This document shows, one piece after another, positions 35,993-44,921 of a stretch of DNA of 64,000 bases. Position 1 is the stretch's first letter; every line of letters begins with the position of its first letter. This DNA is from Micromonospora pisi (GTDB taxonomy: Bacteria > Actinomycetota > Actinomycetes > Mycobacteriales > Micromonosporaceae), in the NCBI RefSeq assembly GCF_003633685.1, contig NZ_RBKT01000001.1, forward strand, positions 5,642,001 through 5,706,000. The letters run 5' to 3'. Below the pieces are notes generated by a model, which was given only the letters and a program-made list of their open reading frames with translations, was not told the origin of the DNA and made no database searches. A program made the position numbers and the translations under genes.

Positions 35993-37288
35993 TCAGCGGG
36001 TGACCGGGACACCGCTGCGCGGCGGACTGCTCGCCGGTGCCATCCGGACCAGGTGCCGGGTCGGGAGCACCACCAGCAGCACCACGGCCAGCAGCACGTA
36101 CATGTTGCGCAGGACGAACTCGACCGGCGAGTTGGTCGGCTCCGGGGCGCTACCCCAGTCGTGGAACGAGACCACGCCGTAGACGACGCTGCCGTACACC
36201 ACGGCGGCCAGGACGAGCAGGGTTCGGCGGCGGCGTCGGCTGGTCCCGGCGGGCTCCCAACCGGGCGGCGACGCCATGCCCGCGTCGGCCAGCACCAGCA
36301 CCGCCGGGATGAACCAGTAGACGTGGTGGGTCCAACTGATCGGACTGACCAGCGAGCCGACCAGCCCGGTCAGGGCGAGTCCGGCCAGCCCGTCGCCCCC
36401 GCGAGCGGCCCGGCTCGCCCGCCAGAGACCGTAACCGCCGACCACGGCCACGAGTGACAACCAGAGCAACTGGTCGGGCTTGTCGGGCACGGTGAAGCGG
36501 CTCAAGAGGCCGAACAGGGACTGGTTGCCGGTGTAGTCGGTGCGGCCCACCCGGTTGGTCGACCAGAGTTCGTGGGTCCAGAACCGCCATGAGTCACCGG
36601 GTGCGACAGCGGCGGCGAGCAGGGTCGCCACGGCGGCGGTCGCGCTCGCCACCGTCGCATCCCGCCACCGCCGGGCGGCCAGCAGGTAGATGATGAAGAT
36701 GCCCGGGAAGAGCTTGAGCGCCGTCGCCAGCCCGATGCCGACGCCGGCCCAGCGCGAGTTACGGGGTACGGCAAAGAGCAGGTCGGCCAGGATCAGCACC
36801 ACCAGCAGCATGTTGATCTGGCCGAACGTGATCGTCTCCCGGGTGCTCTCCGCGGCGAAGACCAGTGGAATGGCCGCCCCGGCGGCGAACCAGCGGGGGA
36901 TGCCGCGCCGGTCCGCGATCGGCTTCATCAGCCACCAGGTGGTCACCACCACCGCGAGCGAGGTGAGGATCGTGAAGATGGCGACGGTCACACCGAGCCG
37001 CAGGTCGGCGAAGGGACGCAGGAGCAGTGCGCTGAACGGCGGGTAGGTGAAGTAGAGCTCCCCCTGCACCCGGTCGGGTTGGGCGTAGTCGTAGAGGGGG
37101 TGGCCATCCGCCCAGAAGCGCATCGCCTTCATGTAGATCTTCAGGTCGAAGAAGTTGTGCGGCGTGCCGAGCAGATAGACCACCGGGACGACGGCGGCGA
37201 GCACCACCGTCACGACGAGCCGGCGGGCGGTGCGACCACCTGGGTCGTCCGCGGCTGTCGTGGGTGGGGCGGGGTGATCGGCTGACAC
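35993..37288 (-). CDS. GT87 (DUF2029) polyprenyl-phosphate-sugar glycosyltransferase
   Basis: A 431-residue polytopic protein with about ten membrane helices. The first outer loop FFDLKIYMKAMRFWADGHPLYDY contains the acidic FDxxxY region of GT-C enzymes, and YFTYPPFSALLLRP is typical of GT87/DUF2029. Relatives in mycobacteria (PimE, alpha-mannosyl-transferases) use polyprenyl-phospho-mannose to extend envelope lipoglycans. Donor and acceptor are inferred. GTG start. Convergent tail region 35800-35992 has no gene. Confidence 0.82.
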   Translation of the reverse strand: MSADHPAPPTTAADDPGGRTARRLVVTVVLAAVVPVVYLLGTPHNFFDLKIYMKAMRFWADGHPLYDYAQPDRVQGELYFTYPPFSALLLRPFADLRLGVTVAIFTILTSLAVVVTTWWLMKPIADRRGIPRWFAAGAAIPLVFAAESTRETITFGQINMLLVVLILADLLFAVPRNSRWAGVGIGLATALKLFPGIFIIYLLAARRWRDATVASATAAVATLLAAAVAPGDSWRFWTHELWSTNRVGRTDYTGNQSLFGLLSRFTVPDKPDQLLWLSLVAVVGGYGLWRASRAARGGDGLAGLALTGLVGSLVSPISWTHHVYWFIPAVLVLADAGMASPPGWEPAGTSRRRRRTLLVLAAVVYGSVVYGVVSFHDWGSAPEPTNSPVEFVLRNMYVLLAVVLLVVLPTRHLVRMAPASSPPRSGVPVTR

Positions 37289-37355
37289 GGGAAAACCCTA
37301 GCGGTCGGTTATGGCTGCCGCGTTGAGGCGCGGGTTGCCGGGCTGCGCGTAGTCT

Positions 37356-37952
37356 GTGGCGGTGGCTGATCTTCTTGTCTGGATCGACTGTGAGATGACC
37401 GGGCTCGATCTCGGCAAGGATGCACTGATCGAGGTCGCTGCTCTGGTTACCGATCCGGATCTCAACGTTCTTGGTGAAGGTGTCGACGTGGTGATCCACG
37501 CCGACGAAGAGGCGCTGGCAGGGATGCCGGAGATAGTACGGGCTATGCATGAACGCTCGGGCCTGACCGAGGAGGTACGTCGTTCCGCGGTGAGTCTCGC
37601 CGAGGCCGAGGACCTGGTCATGGAGTACGTGACCAGCCTGGTCAAGGACCCGCGCAGCGCTCCGCTCTGCGGCAACTCGATCGCGACCGACCGGGGTTTC
37701 ATCGCCCGGGACATGCCCCGGCTCGACGGGTACCTGCACTACCGCATGATCGACGTCTCGTCGATCAAGGAGCTGTGCCGGCGCTGGTACCCCCGGGTCT
37801 ACTACGGGCAGCCGGCTAAGGGGTTGGCCCACCGGGCGCTGGCCGACATCCGGGAGAGCGTCCGGGAGCTCGAGTACTACCGCCGTACCCTCTTCGTGCC
37901 GTTGCCCGGCCCGGACGTGGAGACCGCGAAGTCGATCGCCGCCCAGCTCTGA
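37356..37952 (+). CDS. orn: oligoribonuclease
   Basis: A 198-residue DEDDh 3'-5' exoribonuclease that degrades 2- to 5-nt RNA fragments and pGpG. The acidic set is visible: D-x-E in [11 protein letters not shown] in [20 protein letters not shown], and the HRALADI motif with the catalytic His and Asp. Length is normal. GTG at 37356 or six bases later; both are plausible. tRNA-His lies about 110 bp downstream in the same direction. Confidence 0.95.
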   Translation: MAVADLLVWIDCEMTGLDLGKDALIEVAALVTDPDLNVLGEGVDVVIHADEEALAGMPEIVRAMHERSGLTEEVRRSAVSLAEAEDLVMEYVTSLVKDPRSAPLCGNSIATDRGFIARDMPRLDGYLHYRMIDVSSIKELCRRWYPRVYYGQPAKGLAHRALADIRESVRELEYYRRTLFVPLPGPDVETAKSIAAQL

Positions 37953-38061
37953 GTCGTACCGGCAGGGGCGGTGCCAACCCGCTCGACGCGGTGCGGGTGG
38001 GTGTGGCTATGATTGGTCGTCGCACCGCCCGGGGTTCGGATTTCCGGGCGTGGACGGCATG

Positions 38062-38137
38062 GTGGCTGTAGCTCAGTAGGCAGAGCACCGGGTTGTGGTC
38101 CCGGGTGTCGTGGGTTCAATTCCCATCAGTCACCCCA
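38062..38137 (+). tRNA. tRNA-His (anticodon GUG)
   Basis: Acceptor GTGGCTG pairs with CAGTCAC, anticodon loop TTGTGGT gives GUG, T-loop TTCAATT, discriminator C and encoded CCA. A G at 38061 can serve as the G-1 of tRNA-His. Confidence 0.95.
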
Positions 38138-38141
38138 CGTC

Positions 38142-38165
38142 AAGCCCCCTCTTCGGAGGGGGCTT
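38142..38165 (+). terminator. Rho-independent terminator of tRNA-His
   Basis: AAGCCCCCTC-TTCG-GAGGGGGCTT hairpin with a 10-bp stem and UUCG tetraloop, followed by GTTTCGTTT, directly after the tRNA. Confidence 0.88.
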
Positions 38166-38217
38166 GTTTCGTTTCCGGGTGTTGGTTGCCCGGTGCTGGT
38201 GAAACGGCGGGCAGGAA

Positions 38218-38265
38218 AACGGCGCGGGCCGGACCGGGGAGCCTCCCGGACCGGCCCGCGCCGTT
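38218..38265. terminator. long perfect hairpin at the 3' end of the L,D-transpeptidase gene
   Basis: AACGGCGCGGGCCGG (38218-38232) pairs perfectly with CCGGCCCGCGCCGTT (38251-38265); inner CCGGGGA/TCCCGG also pairs. It lies just after the stop of the minus-strand gene and can terminate it, with TT runs on the exit side. Confidence 0.8.
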
Positions 38266-38271
38266 CTTCGC

Positions 38272-39561
38272 TCAGTTGGTGGGCGTGCTGCTCGGGTCGG
38301 CCCCGGCCGGCTCGTCCGCCGACGGCGGCTCGTACGGGATCGCACTGCCCTTGATGTACTCGTCCCAGCTCATGTTCCAGTCGGTCCAGCCGTTGCCGTT
38401 CTTGAGCTGGACCTCGGTGCCCTTCACGGTGATCGGGTCACCGATGGTGGTCACACCGAAGAGCCAGGCCGCGTTCTCCTGGGACATGTTCACGCAGCCG
38501 TGCGACACGTTGGTATGCCCCTGCTGCGCCACCGACCAGGGCGCTGCGTGGATGAACTCGCCACCCCAGGTCAGCCGCTGGGCGTACTCGATGTCGGTCT
38601 TGTAGCGGTTCTCCGGCTTCGGGTCGTCCATCGTGTCGAAGACGGTCTTGCGCAGCTTCTCCATCACGATCATGGTGCCGCTGGAGGAGGGGGTGCTCGG
38701 CTTGCCGAGGCTGATCGGGAAGGTCTTGAGGACCTTGCCGTCCTTGGTGACGGTCATCTTCTTGGTCTTGTTGTCGACCGTCATCACCACCGCCGGGCCG
38801 ATCTTGGCGTCGATGGTGAGGTCGGCGCGTCCGTACCAGCCGTCGCCGAGCGGCAGGCCGCCGGCCTGGATCTTGTAGTCCAGCTCGGTGTTGGCCTTCC
38901 AGAAGGTCTTCGGCCGGTAGTGCACCTCGGTCGGGCTGATCCACCGCCAGGAACCCTCCTGCGGAGGGGTGGTGGTCACCGTCATCCGGCGCTGGAGGTC
39001 GTCCCGGTACTCCTCCGGAATGGCCCGGGAGAACTGGACGATCGCCGGCATGCCCACCCCGACGACCGAGCCGTCGCCGAGGAAACTGGTGACCCGGACC
39101 TGGTTGGCCGGCTTGGCCATGGTGGTGAAGCTGCTGTTGACCGTCGCCGGCTTGCCGTCGTCGCCGGTCGCGGTGACGGTCGCGGTGTAGGTCGTGCCGT
39201 ACTCGAGCGCCCCGCTCGGGAGGAAACTCGTACCCTCGGCGTTGACCTTGCCCTCGACGACCTTGCCGGCGCCGTCCTTGAGCTCGAACTTCGTCTCGGT
39301 GGCGTCCTTGCTGCCGAAGGAGATCTCGGTCGAGGCGGGCACGTCCTTGGCGTCAGCGGCCGGACTGGTGACCACGGCGCTGGCCTTCGGGAGTTCGGGG
39401 GCCTTGCCACCCTGCCAGGCCGGTGAGTTGCCACCGCCGCCGCTGCTGCAACCGGCCGCGAGTGCGAGCACCCCGGTCAGCACGACCGTCACGAGCGTGC
39501 GTGCGGTTGCCCGACGCCGTCTCGCGGTCTGCCTCATCAACTGGTCTCGACTCGCGCGCAT
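38272..39561 (-). CDS. L,D-transpeptidase lipoprotein (YkuD)
   Basis: A 429-residue lipoprotein. The signal ends in the lipobox LAAGC with Cys38. An extracytoplasmic Ig-like module pair follows (about 60-270, as in LdtMt2), and then the YkuD catalytic domain with SHGCVNM (catalytic Cys at about 353) and the upstream His in FIHAAPWS. It makes 3-3 cross-links in peptidoglycan, the beta-lactam-tolerant route. ATG at 39561 has GAGGGG five bases upstream; the frame is open further but does not look coding. The neighbour at 39810 is a paralogue. Confidence 0.92.
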   Translation of the reverse strand: MRASRDQLMRQTARRRRATARTLVTVVLTGVLALAAGCSSGGGGNSPAWQGGKAPELPKASAVVTSPAADAKDVPASTEISFGSKDATETKFELKDGAGKVVEGKVNAEGTSFLPSGALEYGTTYTATVTATGDDGKPATVNSSFTTMAKPANQVRVTSFLGDGSVVGVGMPAIVQFSRAIPEEYRDDLQRRMTVTTTPPQEGSWRWISPTEVHYRPKTFWKANTELDYKIQAGGLPLGDGWYGRADLTIDAKIGPAVVMTVDNKTKKMTVTKDGKVLKTFPISLGKPSTPSSSGTMIVMEKLRKTVFDTMDDPKPENRYKTDIEYAQRLTWGGEFIHAAPWSVAQQGHTNVSHGCVNMSQENAAWLFGVTTIGDPITVKGTEVQLKNGNGWTDWNMSWDEYIKGSAIPYEPPSADEPAGADPSSTPTN

Positions 39562-39809
39562 TGTCCCCTCACAGTTCTCATCCCCACGTCTCATCCTCTC
39601 CCAAAGACGCCACGCGGCAAATTTTGGTTTCACGACGTGGCGAGAAACCCATATTTGGGAGTTGAGATGTCGGTATAGTGGCTGATTTGTCCTTGCCGAT
39701 CTTGCCTGCTGGGGCCGTGGATCAGCAGCTTGGCGTCGGGCATGAACTACCTCTGCCACCACCGGGGAAAGGTACGAAAAGTGCCGCTCGCCGAAAATGA
39801 TTACTGAAA

Positions 39810-41078
39810 TCAGGAACTGGGCGTCACACCGGCCGACGGGCTGGCCGGAGCGCTCCCCGTGGCGGCCGGAGCCGTCGAGACCGGCAACGCGCTGCCCTTG
39901 ACGAACTCGTCCCAGCTCATGTCCCAGGCGGTCCAGCCGTTGCCGTTCTCGAGCCTGCGCTCGGTGCCCTTGACCGTGACCGGGTCACCGATCTTCGTCC
40001 GCTCGAAGAGCCAGCGCGCGTTCGGGGTGGAGAGGTTGACGCAGCCGTGCGAGACGTTCGTACGGCCCTGCTGCTCCACCGACCAGGGTGCGGCGTGGAT
40101 GAACTCGCCACCCCAGGTGAGGCGCTGCGCGAAGTCGATGTCGGTGACGTACCGGTTGGCCGGGTTCGGGTCGTCCCTGGTGTCGAAGACCGTGGTCTCC
40201 TTCTTCTCCATCACGACCATCGTGCCGCTCGACGACGGGGTGGCCCGCTTGCCGAGGCTGACCGGCATGGTCCGGACCAACTTGCCGTTCTCGAAGACCG
40301 TCATCTGCTTGGTCGAGTTGTCGACCTTCATCTCGAAGCTGTCGCCGATCCGGGTACTGGCCTTCCGGTCGACGTTGCCGTACTTGCCGTTGCTCAGCGG
40401 AATGCCCTCCAGGCCGATCCGTACGGTCAGCTTCGTCTCCGGCTGCCAGAACTTCGGTGCCCGGTAGAACGCCTGTGTGCCGTTCGCCACCCAGTGCCAG
40501 GCGCCCGGCTGCGGCGGGTCGGTCCGCACGAACATCCGACGCTGCACCGCCGCCCGGTCCTTCTTCGGGATGCCGGGGGAGAACTCGACCACGACCGGCA
40601 TCGCCACCCCGTAGACCTTGTCGTCGAAGAGGTAGAGCCCCGAGCCGATCTGGGAACGCGGCTTCGCCATCGTGGTGAAGGAGGTGGTCTTCGTCTCGAC
40701 CTGCCCGGACGGACCGGTGGCGGTGACCGTGGCCTCGTACTGCTTCGCGTACTTCAGCGGTCCGTCCGGCACCCAGGAGGTGCCGTCCTCACGGAGACTG
40801 CCGGGAACCTTCGTGCCACCGGTGGTCAGCGTCACATCGGTGATCTTGCCGCCGGTCACGGTGGTGCCGATCTCCGTGCTCACCGGCTGCTTGGCGGCCC
40901 CGGTGGCCGGGGTGATCGCCAACACCACCGGTTCGGCTGGTGGAGTGGGACTCGTCGTGGGCTGGCCGGTGGCGTTGACGAAGCGTGGCTTCTCGCCCTC
41001 CCCGCACCCCGCCAGGGCCATCGGTGCGACCACCACCAGGGCAGCGATCATCGCCCAGGCCCGCCTGACGTTAGCCAT
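39810..41078 (-). CDS. L,D-transpeptidase lipoprotein (YkuD), paralogue of the neighbour
   Basis: A 422-residue lipoprotein with lipobox LAGC (Cys25), Ig-like modules and a YkuD domain (GGEFIHAAPWS, SHGCVNLS; catalytic Cys at about 344). Same architecture and orientation as the gene at 38272-39561, so a tandem duplication. ATG at 41078 follows GGGGTGGGG; ATG at 41093 would add five residues. The genes are 248 bp apart, with an AT-richer stretch that probably holds the second gene's own promoter. Confidence 0.9.
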   Translation of the reverse strand: MANVRRAWAMIAALVVVAPMALAGCGEGEKPRFVNATGQPTTSPTPPAEPVVLAITPATGAAKQPVSTEIGTTVTGGKITDVTLTTGGTKVPGSLREDGTSWVPDGPLKYAKQYEATVTATGPSGQVETKTTSFTTMAKPRSQIGSGLYLFDDKVYGVAMPVVVEFSPGIPKKDRAAVQRRMFVRTDPPQPGAWHWVANGTQAFYRAPKFWQPETKLTVRIGLEGIPLSNGKYGNVDRKASTRIGDSFEMKVDNSTKQMTVFENGKLVRTMPVSLGKRATPSSSGTMVVMEKKETTVFDTRDDPNPANRYVTDIDFAQRLTWGGEFIHAAPWSVEQQGRTNVSHGCVNLSTPNARWLFERTKIGDPVTVKGTERRLENGNGWTAWDMSWDEFVKGSALPVSTAPAATGSAPASPSAGVTPSS

Positions 41079-41264
41079 CCCCACCCCGTTCATCCGCATC
41101 CTGGGCCACATCGTGCACCATCCGTACCAAAGTCCGGGGCCCCGAAACGACCCTCGGCAGGGTTTCGCCCGCTTTGCTGGCACCACCGCCCGTACGGCTG
41201 GTCGGGGGTATCTGATTGGAGTCGGCTCCCAGGTGCGTGCTAGGGTTTCACCCGTTGTCAGAGA

Positions 41265-41340
41265 GCGCCGCTAGCTCAACTGGCAGAGCAGCGGACTCTT
41301 AATCCGCGGGTTCGGGGTTCGAGTCCCTGGCGGCGCACCA
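41265..41340 (+). tRNA. tRNA-Lys (anticodon CUU)
   Basis: Acceptor GCGCCGC pairs with GCGGCGC, anticodon loop CTCTTAA gives CUU (AAG codons), T-arm GGTTCGAGTCC, discriminator A and encoded CCA. It marks the left end of a run of accessory defence genes. Confidence 0.95.
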
Positions 41341-41347
41341 CTGAGAT

Positions 41348-41388
41348 AGGCCCCGATCCGGCGTTAAACGCCGGATCGGGGCCTTCTT
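41348..41388 (+). terminator. Rho-independent terminator of tRNA-Lys
   Basis: AGGCCCCGATCCGGCG pairs with CGCCGGATCGGGGCCT across a TTAAA loop, followed by TCTT. The remaining 41389-41662 contains no gene I can support. Confidence 0.9.
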
Positions 41389-41662
41389 CATGTCGTGCCA
41401 AAGGTGGAGTGCTCGACGGGTGCTCGGAAGCGGTTGGACCGCCGCGCGGGCCGGTGGACGGCGTCGTGATCGTGGACAGGAGCCGATCGAGCCCTGTGTT
41501 GCGGTGGGTGCGCTGGGTGTCGGCGATAGTGTGACGGCCAGCGGGTGTGACTCGAAGGCATCGGGATCGGGCCGGAGGATCAAGACGTTGCGTTCTCGCC
41601 GGTGCTGGCCAGGGTCGCTGCGCTGTGGCTGGAGGAGTGGTGGCAGGAGACACTCGAGTCCG

Positions 41663-44600
41663 TCACTCGAGTAGCTCCGTGACGATGGCCTCGACCTCCG
41701 AGGCGGCCGGGTGCCGGGCGAGTTCGCCTCGGACCCGGCGGCGCATCGTCACGAAGTTCATGCCTTCGTCGAGACTGAGTCCAGCGACAGCCTGGGATTG
41801 GTCACGGCCGAGATCCGCGAGCCGTTGATGTGCTGCGTTCCCAGCGTCGTACATCGGGATGGGCAGGTTCCACAGATGCTTATCGATGTGCCGCTCGTCC
41901 TTTCCATAGGACATCAACGGACGGGCGAGCGAAGTGAGGATGGGGCTGTTGAGAATCGCGCTGAGGTAGTGGCCTTCGGCTCGTGTGTAGATGGCGCAGT
42001 AGTAGAGGCCGTGCTCGATGATTGCGGCTGGGTCGTCGACGATGGCGGCGGCGACGTGCATGCCGGATGCGGCATAGGCCAGTCGCAGCGATGGCGCGGG
42101 CAACTGGGCGGTGAGTTTGTGTCGGAAGTCGAGCTGCTCGGCGAGGGTGAGGCGGTCGCTGCTTCGATGCACTCTCCAGAGCGCTTCCGCCTGCCGCCAC
42201 CAGTCAGCGAGACCTGGATGGTAGTCGAGCCGGGAATCGGTGCCAGTTAGCAGGACCGAGCCGTCGAGCGGGAGAACCGCTTGCCTGGCGGGCAGGATCT
42301 GGTACGGCAACAGGTTCTCGCCGAGCAGGACCCGCCGGACGAACTCCGCCTCCACGACCCCTTGAAGGGTCGGTAGGTCCTTCCACGGCGCCTTCTCGAG
42401 ATTGCTGCGCGCCGAGCGTACGGCGCGGCGGCCGGCACTGAGGCCCAGCCTTCCTCCGGAGTCTGCTTCGACGAAGAACAGGACCTTGGGGAAGATCGTC
42501 GCCCCGTTCTTCACCTGTGGCTTGTACGGTGACTCGGCGAGAGACGCCCGCCTCTGCGCCAGGTCGACGCGCTCGCGGTGAATCAAGGGCTCGACCTGCT
42601 TCCACGTTTTGGCATCGGCAGGAAGGCGTCCGGTCCACTGCTCGGTGATCGAAGGCAGTCGGTGGTAAGTGCTCCAGGTGGCACGATCGCCGAAGATGAC
42701 GCTGGCGCCTCGCGGAAACGGGTGCGGGCGTAGCCGCCGCAGGTCCCAGGAGTCGCTGAAGGCGACGGCAGCGGGCTCAATCTCGTCCTTGTACCACCCT
42801 CTGCGGAAGCCCTCGTAGTGTTCGCGATCGAGCGCAGCGTTAGGCAGGACGAAGGCGAACGTCCCGCCGTCGGTGAGGTACTGCTGGATCGCTCTTGCGA
42901 CGAACAGGCCGGAGAGGTCCTGCTGTGTTGCAAAGTGTCTGCCGTGCCACAACCCGCGGTCGTGGGAGAGCTTCTTGAAGGTCGTCTGCATATCGCGCGG
43001 CATGTGGCGGTAGGAGAGCCACGGCGGGTTGCCGAGCAGGACGTCCACCCGGTTTTCGTCCTTCGCTAGCCAGACCGGCCGGGCCAGGTTGCGCAGATAG
43101 TAGCTCCAGATGTGGTCGCGTCCCTCATCGTGTAGTCGGCACATCGCCTCGAAGGTGCCGAGGATCATCGGCTGGTCGCCAGACACGATCTTCATCCGAT
43201 GGAAGAACCCGGCCAGCGAAGGCGGACTGTCTGCATCCCGTGGTTTTGCCGCGATGCTGGCGAGCCCCGCGACGATCTGATCGAACCGGCTCGGCTCCTT
43301 GAGCAGGTCCTTAGGGAAGCGGAGCCAGTCCTCGACCTGGCTCGCGTTGTGGCCGGCGCTGATGCGTACGTGGTCCTCAGTAAAGAGGTCTCGGCGTTCC
43401 CGCCACTGCATGCTGTCGCCGAGGTAGACCGGGATGGTCATGGCCCCTCGCTGATCGGTCAGGCGCTGGTGCCCGATGGCGAGCAGGTAGGTCACCCGTG
43501 CGAGCGCTACGGCGACGGGGTGCAGGTCAACACCGATCACTTGGTGGGTGAGCCGCGTCAGCGCGATGTCGAGCGGAACGCCTGCCTCCTCGGCCGCAGT
43601 GAGGTAGCGGCGTACGGCGTGGAAGAGGAAGGTGCCTGAGCCACATGCGGGATCCAGCACCCGTTGCCGCAGCGGGTCGGTGACGACGGTGTCGACGAGA
43701 TGTTCGGCAAGCCAGTCCGGTGTGTAGTACTCGCCCATCCGTTTGCGCGTTTCTGCGCCAATCATCGACTCGTACAGCACCTTCAGGATGTCGTGGTTGG
43801 CCCTCGCCCAATCGAACCGCGCCAACCGGCGGGCGAGCCCGTGGATGAACTCGCGACCGCCGGCCACCTCCGTGGTCCAGCCGAAGAAGTCGTGTTCGAC
43901 GACGCCGAGGATGCCTGCCTGGTCGAACCGTTGCCCGGTGATCAGATCCTGCGGCTGCAACTCCATGACGTCAATGCCGACGACCAGGTGCGCGATGATG
44001 TGCGCGCTGTTCATGAGCAGCGTGTGCTCCACGAAAAGGTCCGGGTCGTTGACGAACTGCGTACCCAGCGCACTGTCCAGCAGCTCTGCCCACAACTGTC
44101 GCTTCAACCGCACCGTTGGCGACTGTGCGTGCTCTTCGTAGAGAGCGGCCAGCGCCGTGCGGTCCAATTTGTGGGACATGCTCGCCGAGCCGAGTCGGCG
44201 GGCTACCTCGGCGGGGCTCGGGGGAACGCGCTGGCTCGTCGCCAGTACGCCCTCCAGCCAGTAGAACAGGGCCAGCCCGTCGGGGCGGGCGAGAGTCACG
44301 GCGTGGCTGTCGACCAGGGCCAGAGCGCCGGCCCGCAGCTGGTAAGCACGCCAGGTGACGCCGTCAGTGAGGATGCCGACGTACCGTTGCCCGGTTTCCT
44401 GGCTCCGCGACCTGACATAGCCCGCCAGTTGGTGCTCGGCCTCCTGGAGGGTCCGGCCGGGCTGGAGCCGTTTCTTGACCTCGATGACGGTGAAGCCGAT
44501 CTCGACGTCGATGCGGCGGCCACGGCCGGCCGGAGCTTCGAGGTCGACGTCGACTTCGAAATCGAAGAGCCCGAAGTCTCCGGCCAGCAGAAGCTGTCGG

Positions 44601-44761
44601 ATGTCGGCCTGGAGGGTCGCCTCGCTGCGAGGGGTACGGCGATCGGCGATGCGTGCCACCAGGGATTGCAGCGAATCCGGGAGCCTATTCGAACTCTCCT
44701 CGGGCCTGACCGAATTGTGGCGGCTCCGGGTTCCGTTGGGCGTACCGTCCAAGCGAGCCAT
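41663..44761 (-). CDS. type IIG-like single-chain restriction-modification enzyme
   Basis: A 1032-residue protein. The N-terminal nuclease candidate has Asp85 in RRIDVEIG and Glu94-x-Lys96 in VIEVKKR, a PD-(D/E)XK core. The gamma-class methylase follows with MGEYYTPDWLAEHLV, motif I DPACGSGTFLF (about 368) and motif IV GNPPW (about 577), as in N6-adenine methylases. The C-terminal third would be the target-recognition region. Fusion of nuclease and methylase is the type IIG/IIL layout (Eco57I, MmeI). ATG at 44761; 160 bp of shared divergent promoter separates it from the GmrSD-like gene. Base composition is a little lower in GC than the core genes. Confidence 0.88.
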   Translation of the reverse strand: MARLDGTPNGTRSRHNSVRPEESSNRLPDSLQSLVARIADRRTPRSEATLQADIRQLLLAGDFGLFDFEVDVDLEAPAGRGRRIDVEIGFTVIEVKKRLQPGRTLQEAEHQLAGYVRSRSQETGQRYVGILTDGVTWRAYQLRAGALALVDSHAVTLARPDGLALFYWLEGVLATSQRVPPSPAEVARRLGSASMSHKLDRTALAALYEEHAQSPTVRLKRQLWAELLDSALGTQFVNDPDLFVEHTLLMNSAHIIAHLVVGIDVMELQPQDLITGQRFDQAGILGVVEHDFFGWTTEVAGGREFIHGLARRLARFDWARANHDILKVLYESMIGAETRKRMGEYYTPDWLAEHLVDTVVTDPLRQRVLDPACGSGTFLFHAVRRYLTAAEEAGVPLDIALTRLTHQVIGVDLHPVAVALARVTYLLAIGHQRLTDQRGAMTIPVYLGDSMQWRERRDLFTEDHVRISAGHNASQVEDWLRFPKDLLKEPSRFDQIVAGLASIAAKPRDADSPPSLAGFFHRMKIVSGDQPMILGTFEAMCRLHDEGRDHIWSYYLRNLARPVWLAKDENRVDVLLGNPPWLSYRHMPRDMQTTFKKLSHDRGLWHGRHFATQQDLSGLFVARAIQQYLTDGGTFAFVLPNAALDREHYEGFRRGWYKDEIEPAAVAFSDSWDLRRLRPHPFPRGASVIFGDRATWSTYHRLPSITEQWTGRLPADAKTWKQVEPLIHRERVDLAQRRASLAESPYKPQVKNGATIFPKVLFFVEADSGGRLGLSAGRRAVRSARSNLEKAPWKDLPTLQGVVEAEFVRRVLLGENLLPYQILPARQAVLPLDGSVLLTGTDSRLDYHPGLADWWRQAEALWRVHRSSDRLTLAEQLDFRHKLTAQLPAPSLRLAYAASGMHVAAAIVDDPAAIIEHGLYYCAIYTRAEGHYLSAILNSPILTSLARPLMSYGKDERHIDKHLWNLPIPMYDAGNAAHQRLADLGRDQSQAVAGLSLDEGMNFVTMRRRVRGELARHPAASEVEAIVTELLE

Positions 44762-44921
44762 ACATCAGTTTGGATATTGAGCGTCGCCGGATCCAAGTGG
44801 TTGTGAACTACTGTCAGGTTTTCGACAGCTACCGGTCGTGACTGTAGGTTGCTCCGCTGACCGATGCTCTGGTTGTCTAGCCGACTTAGGGACGGTCCAC
44901 AGTGATTGAGGAGCCGGTTAC

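Noticed and set aside
41265-41340. tRNA-Lys as an attachment site of an integrative element
   Set aside because: No integrase gene and no second copy of the tRNA 3' end seen inside the window; kept only as an island boundary hypothesis.
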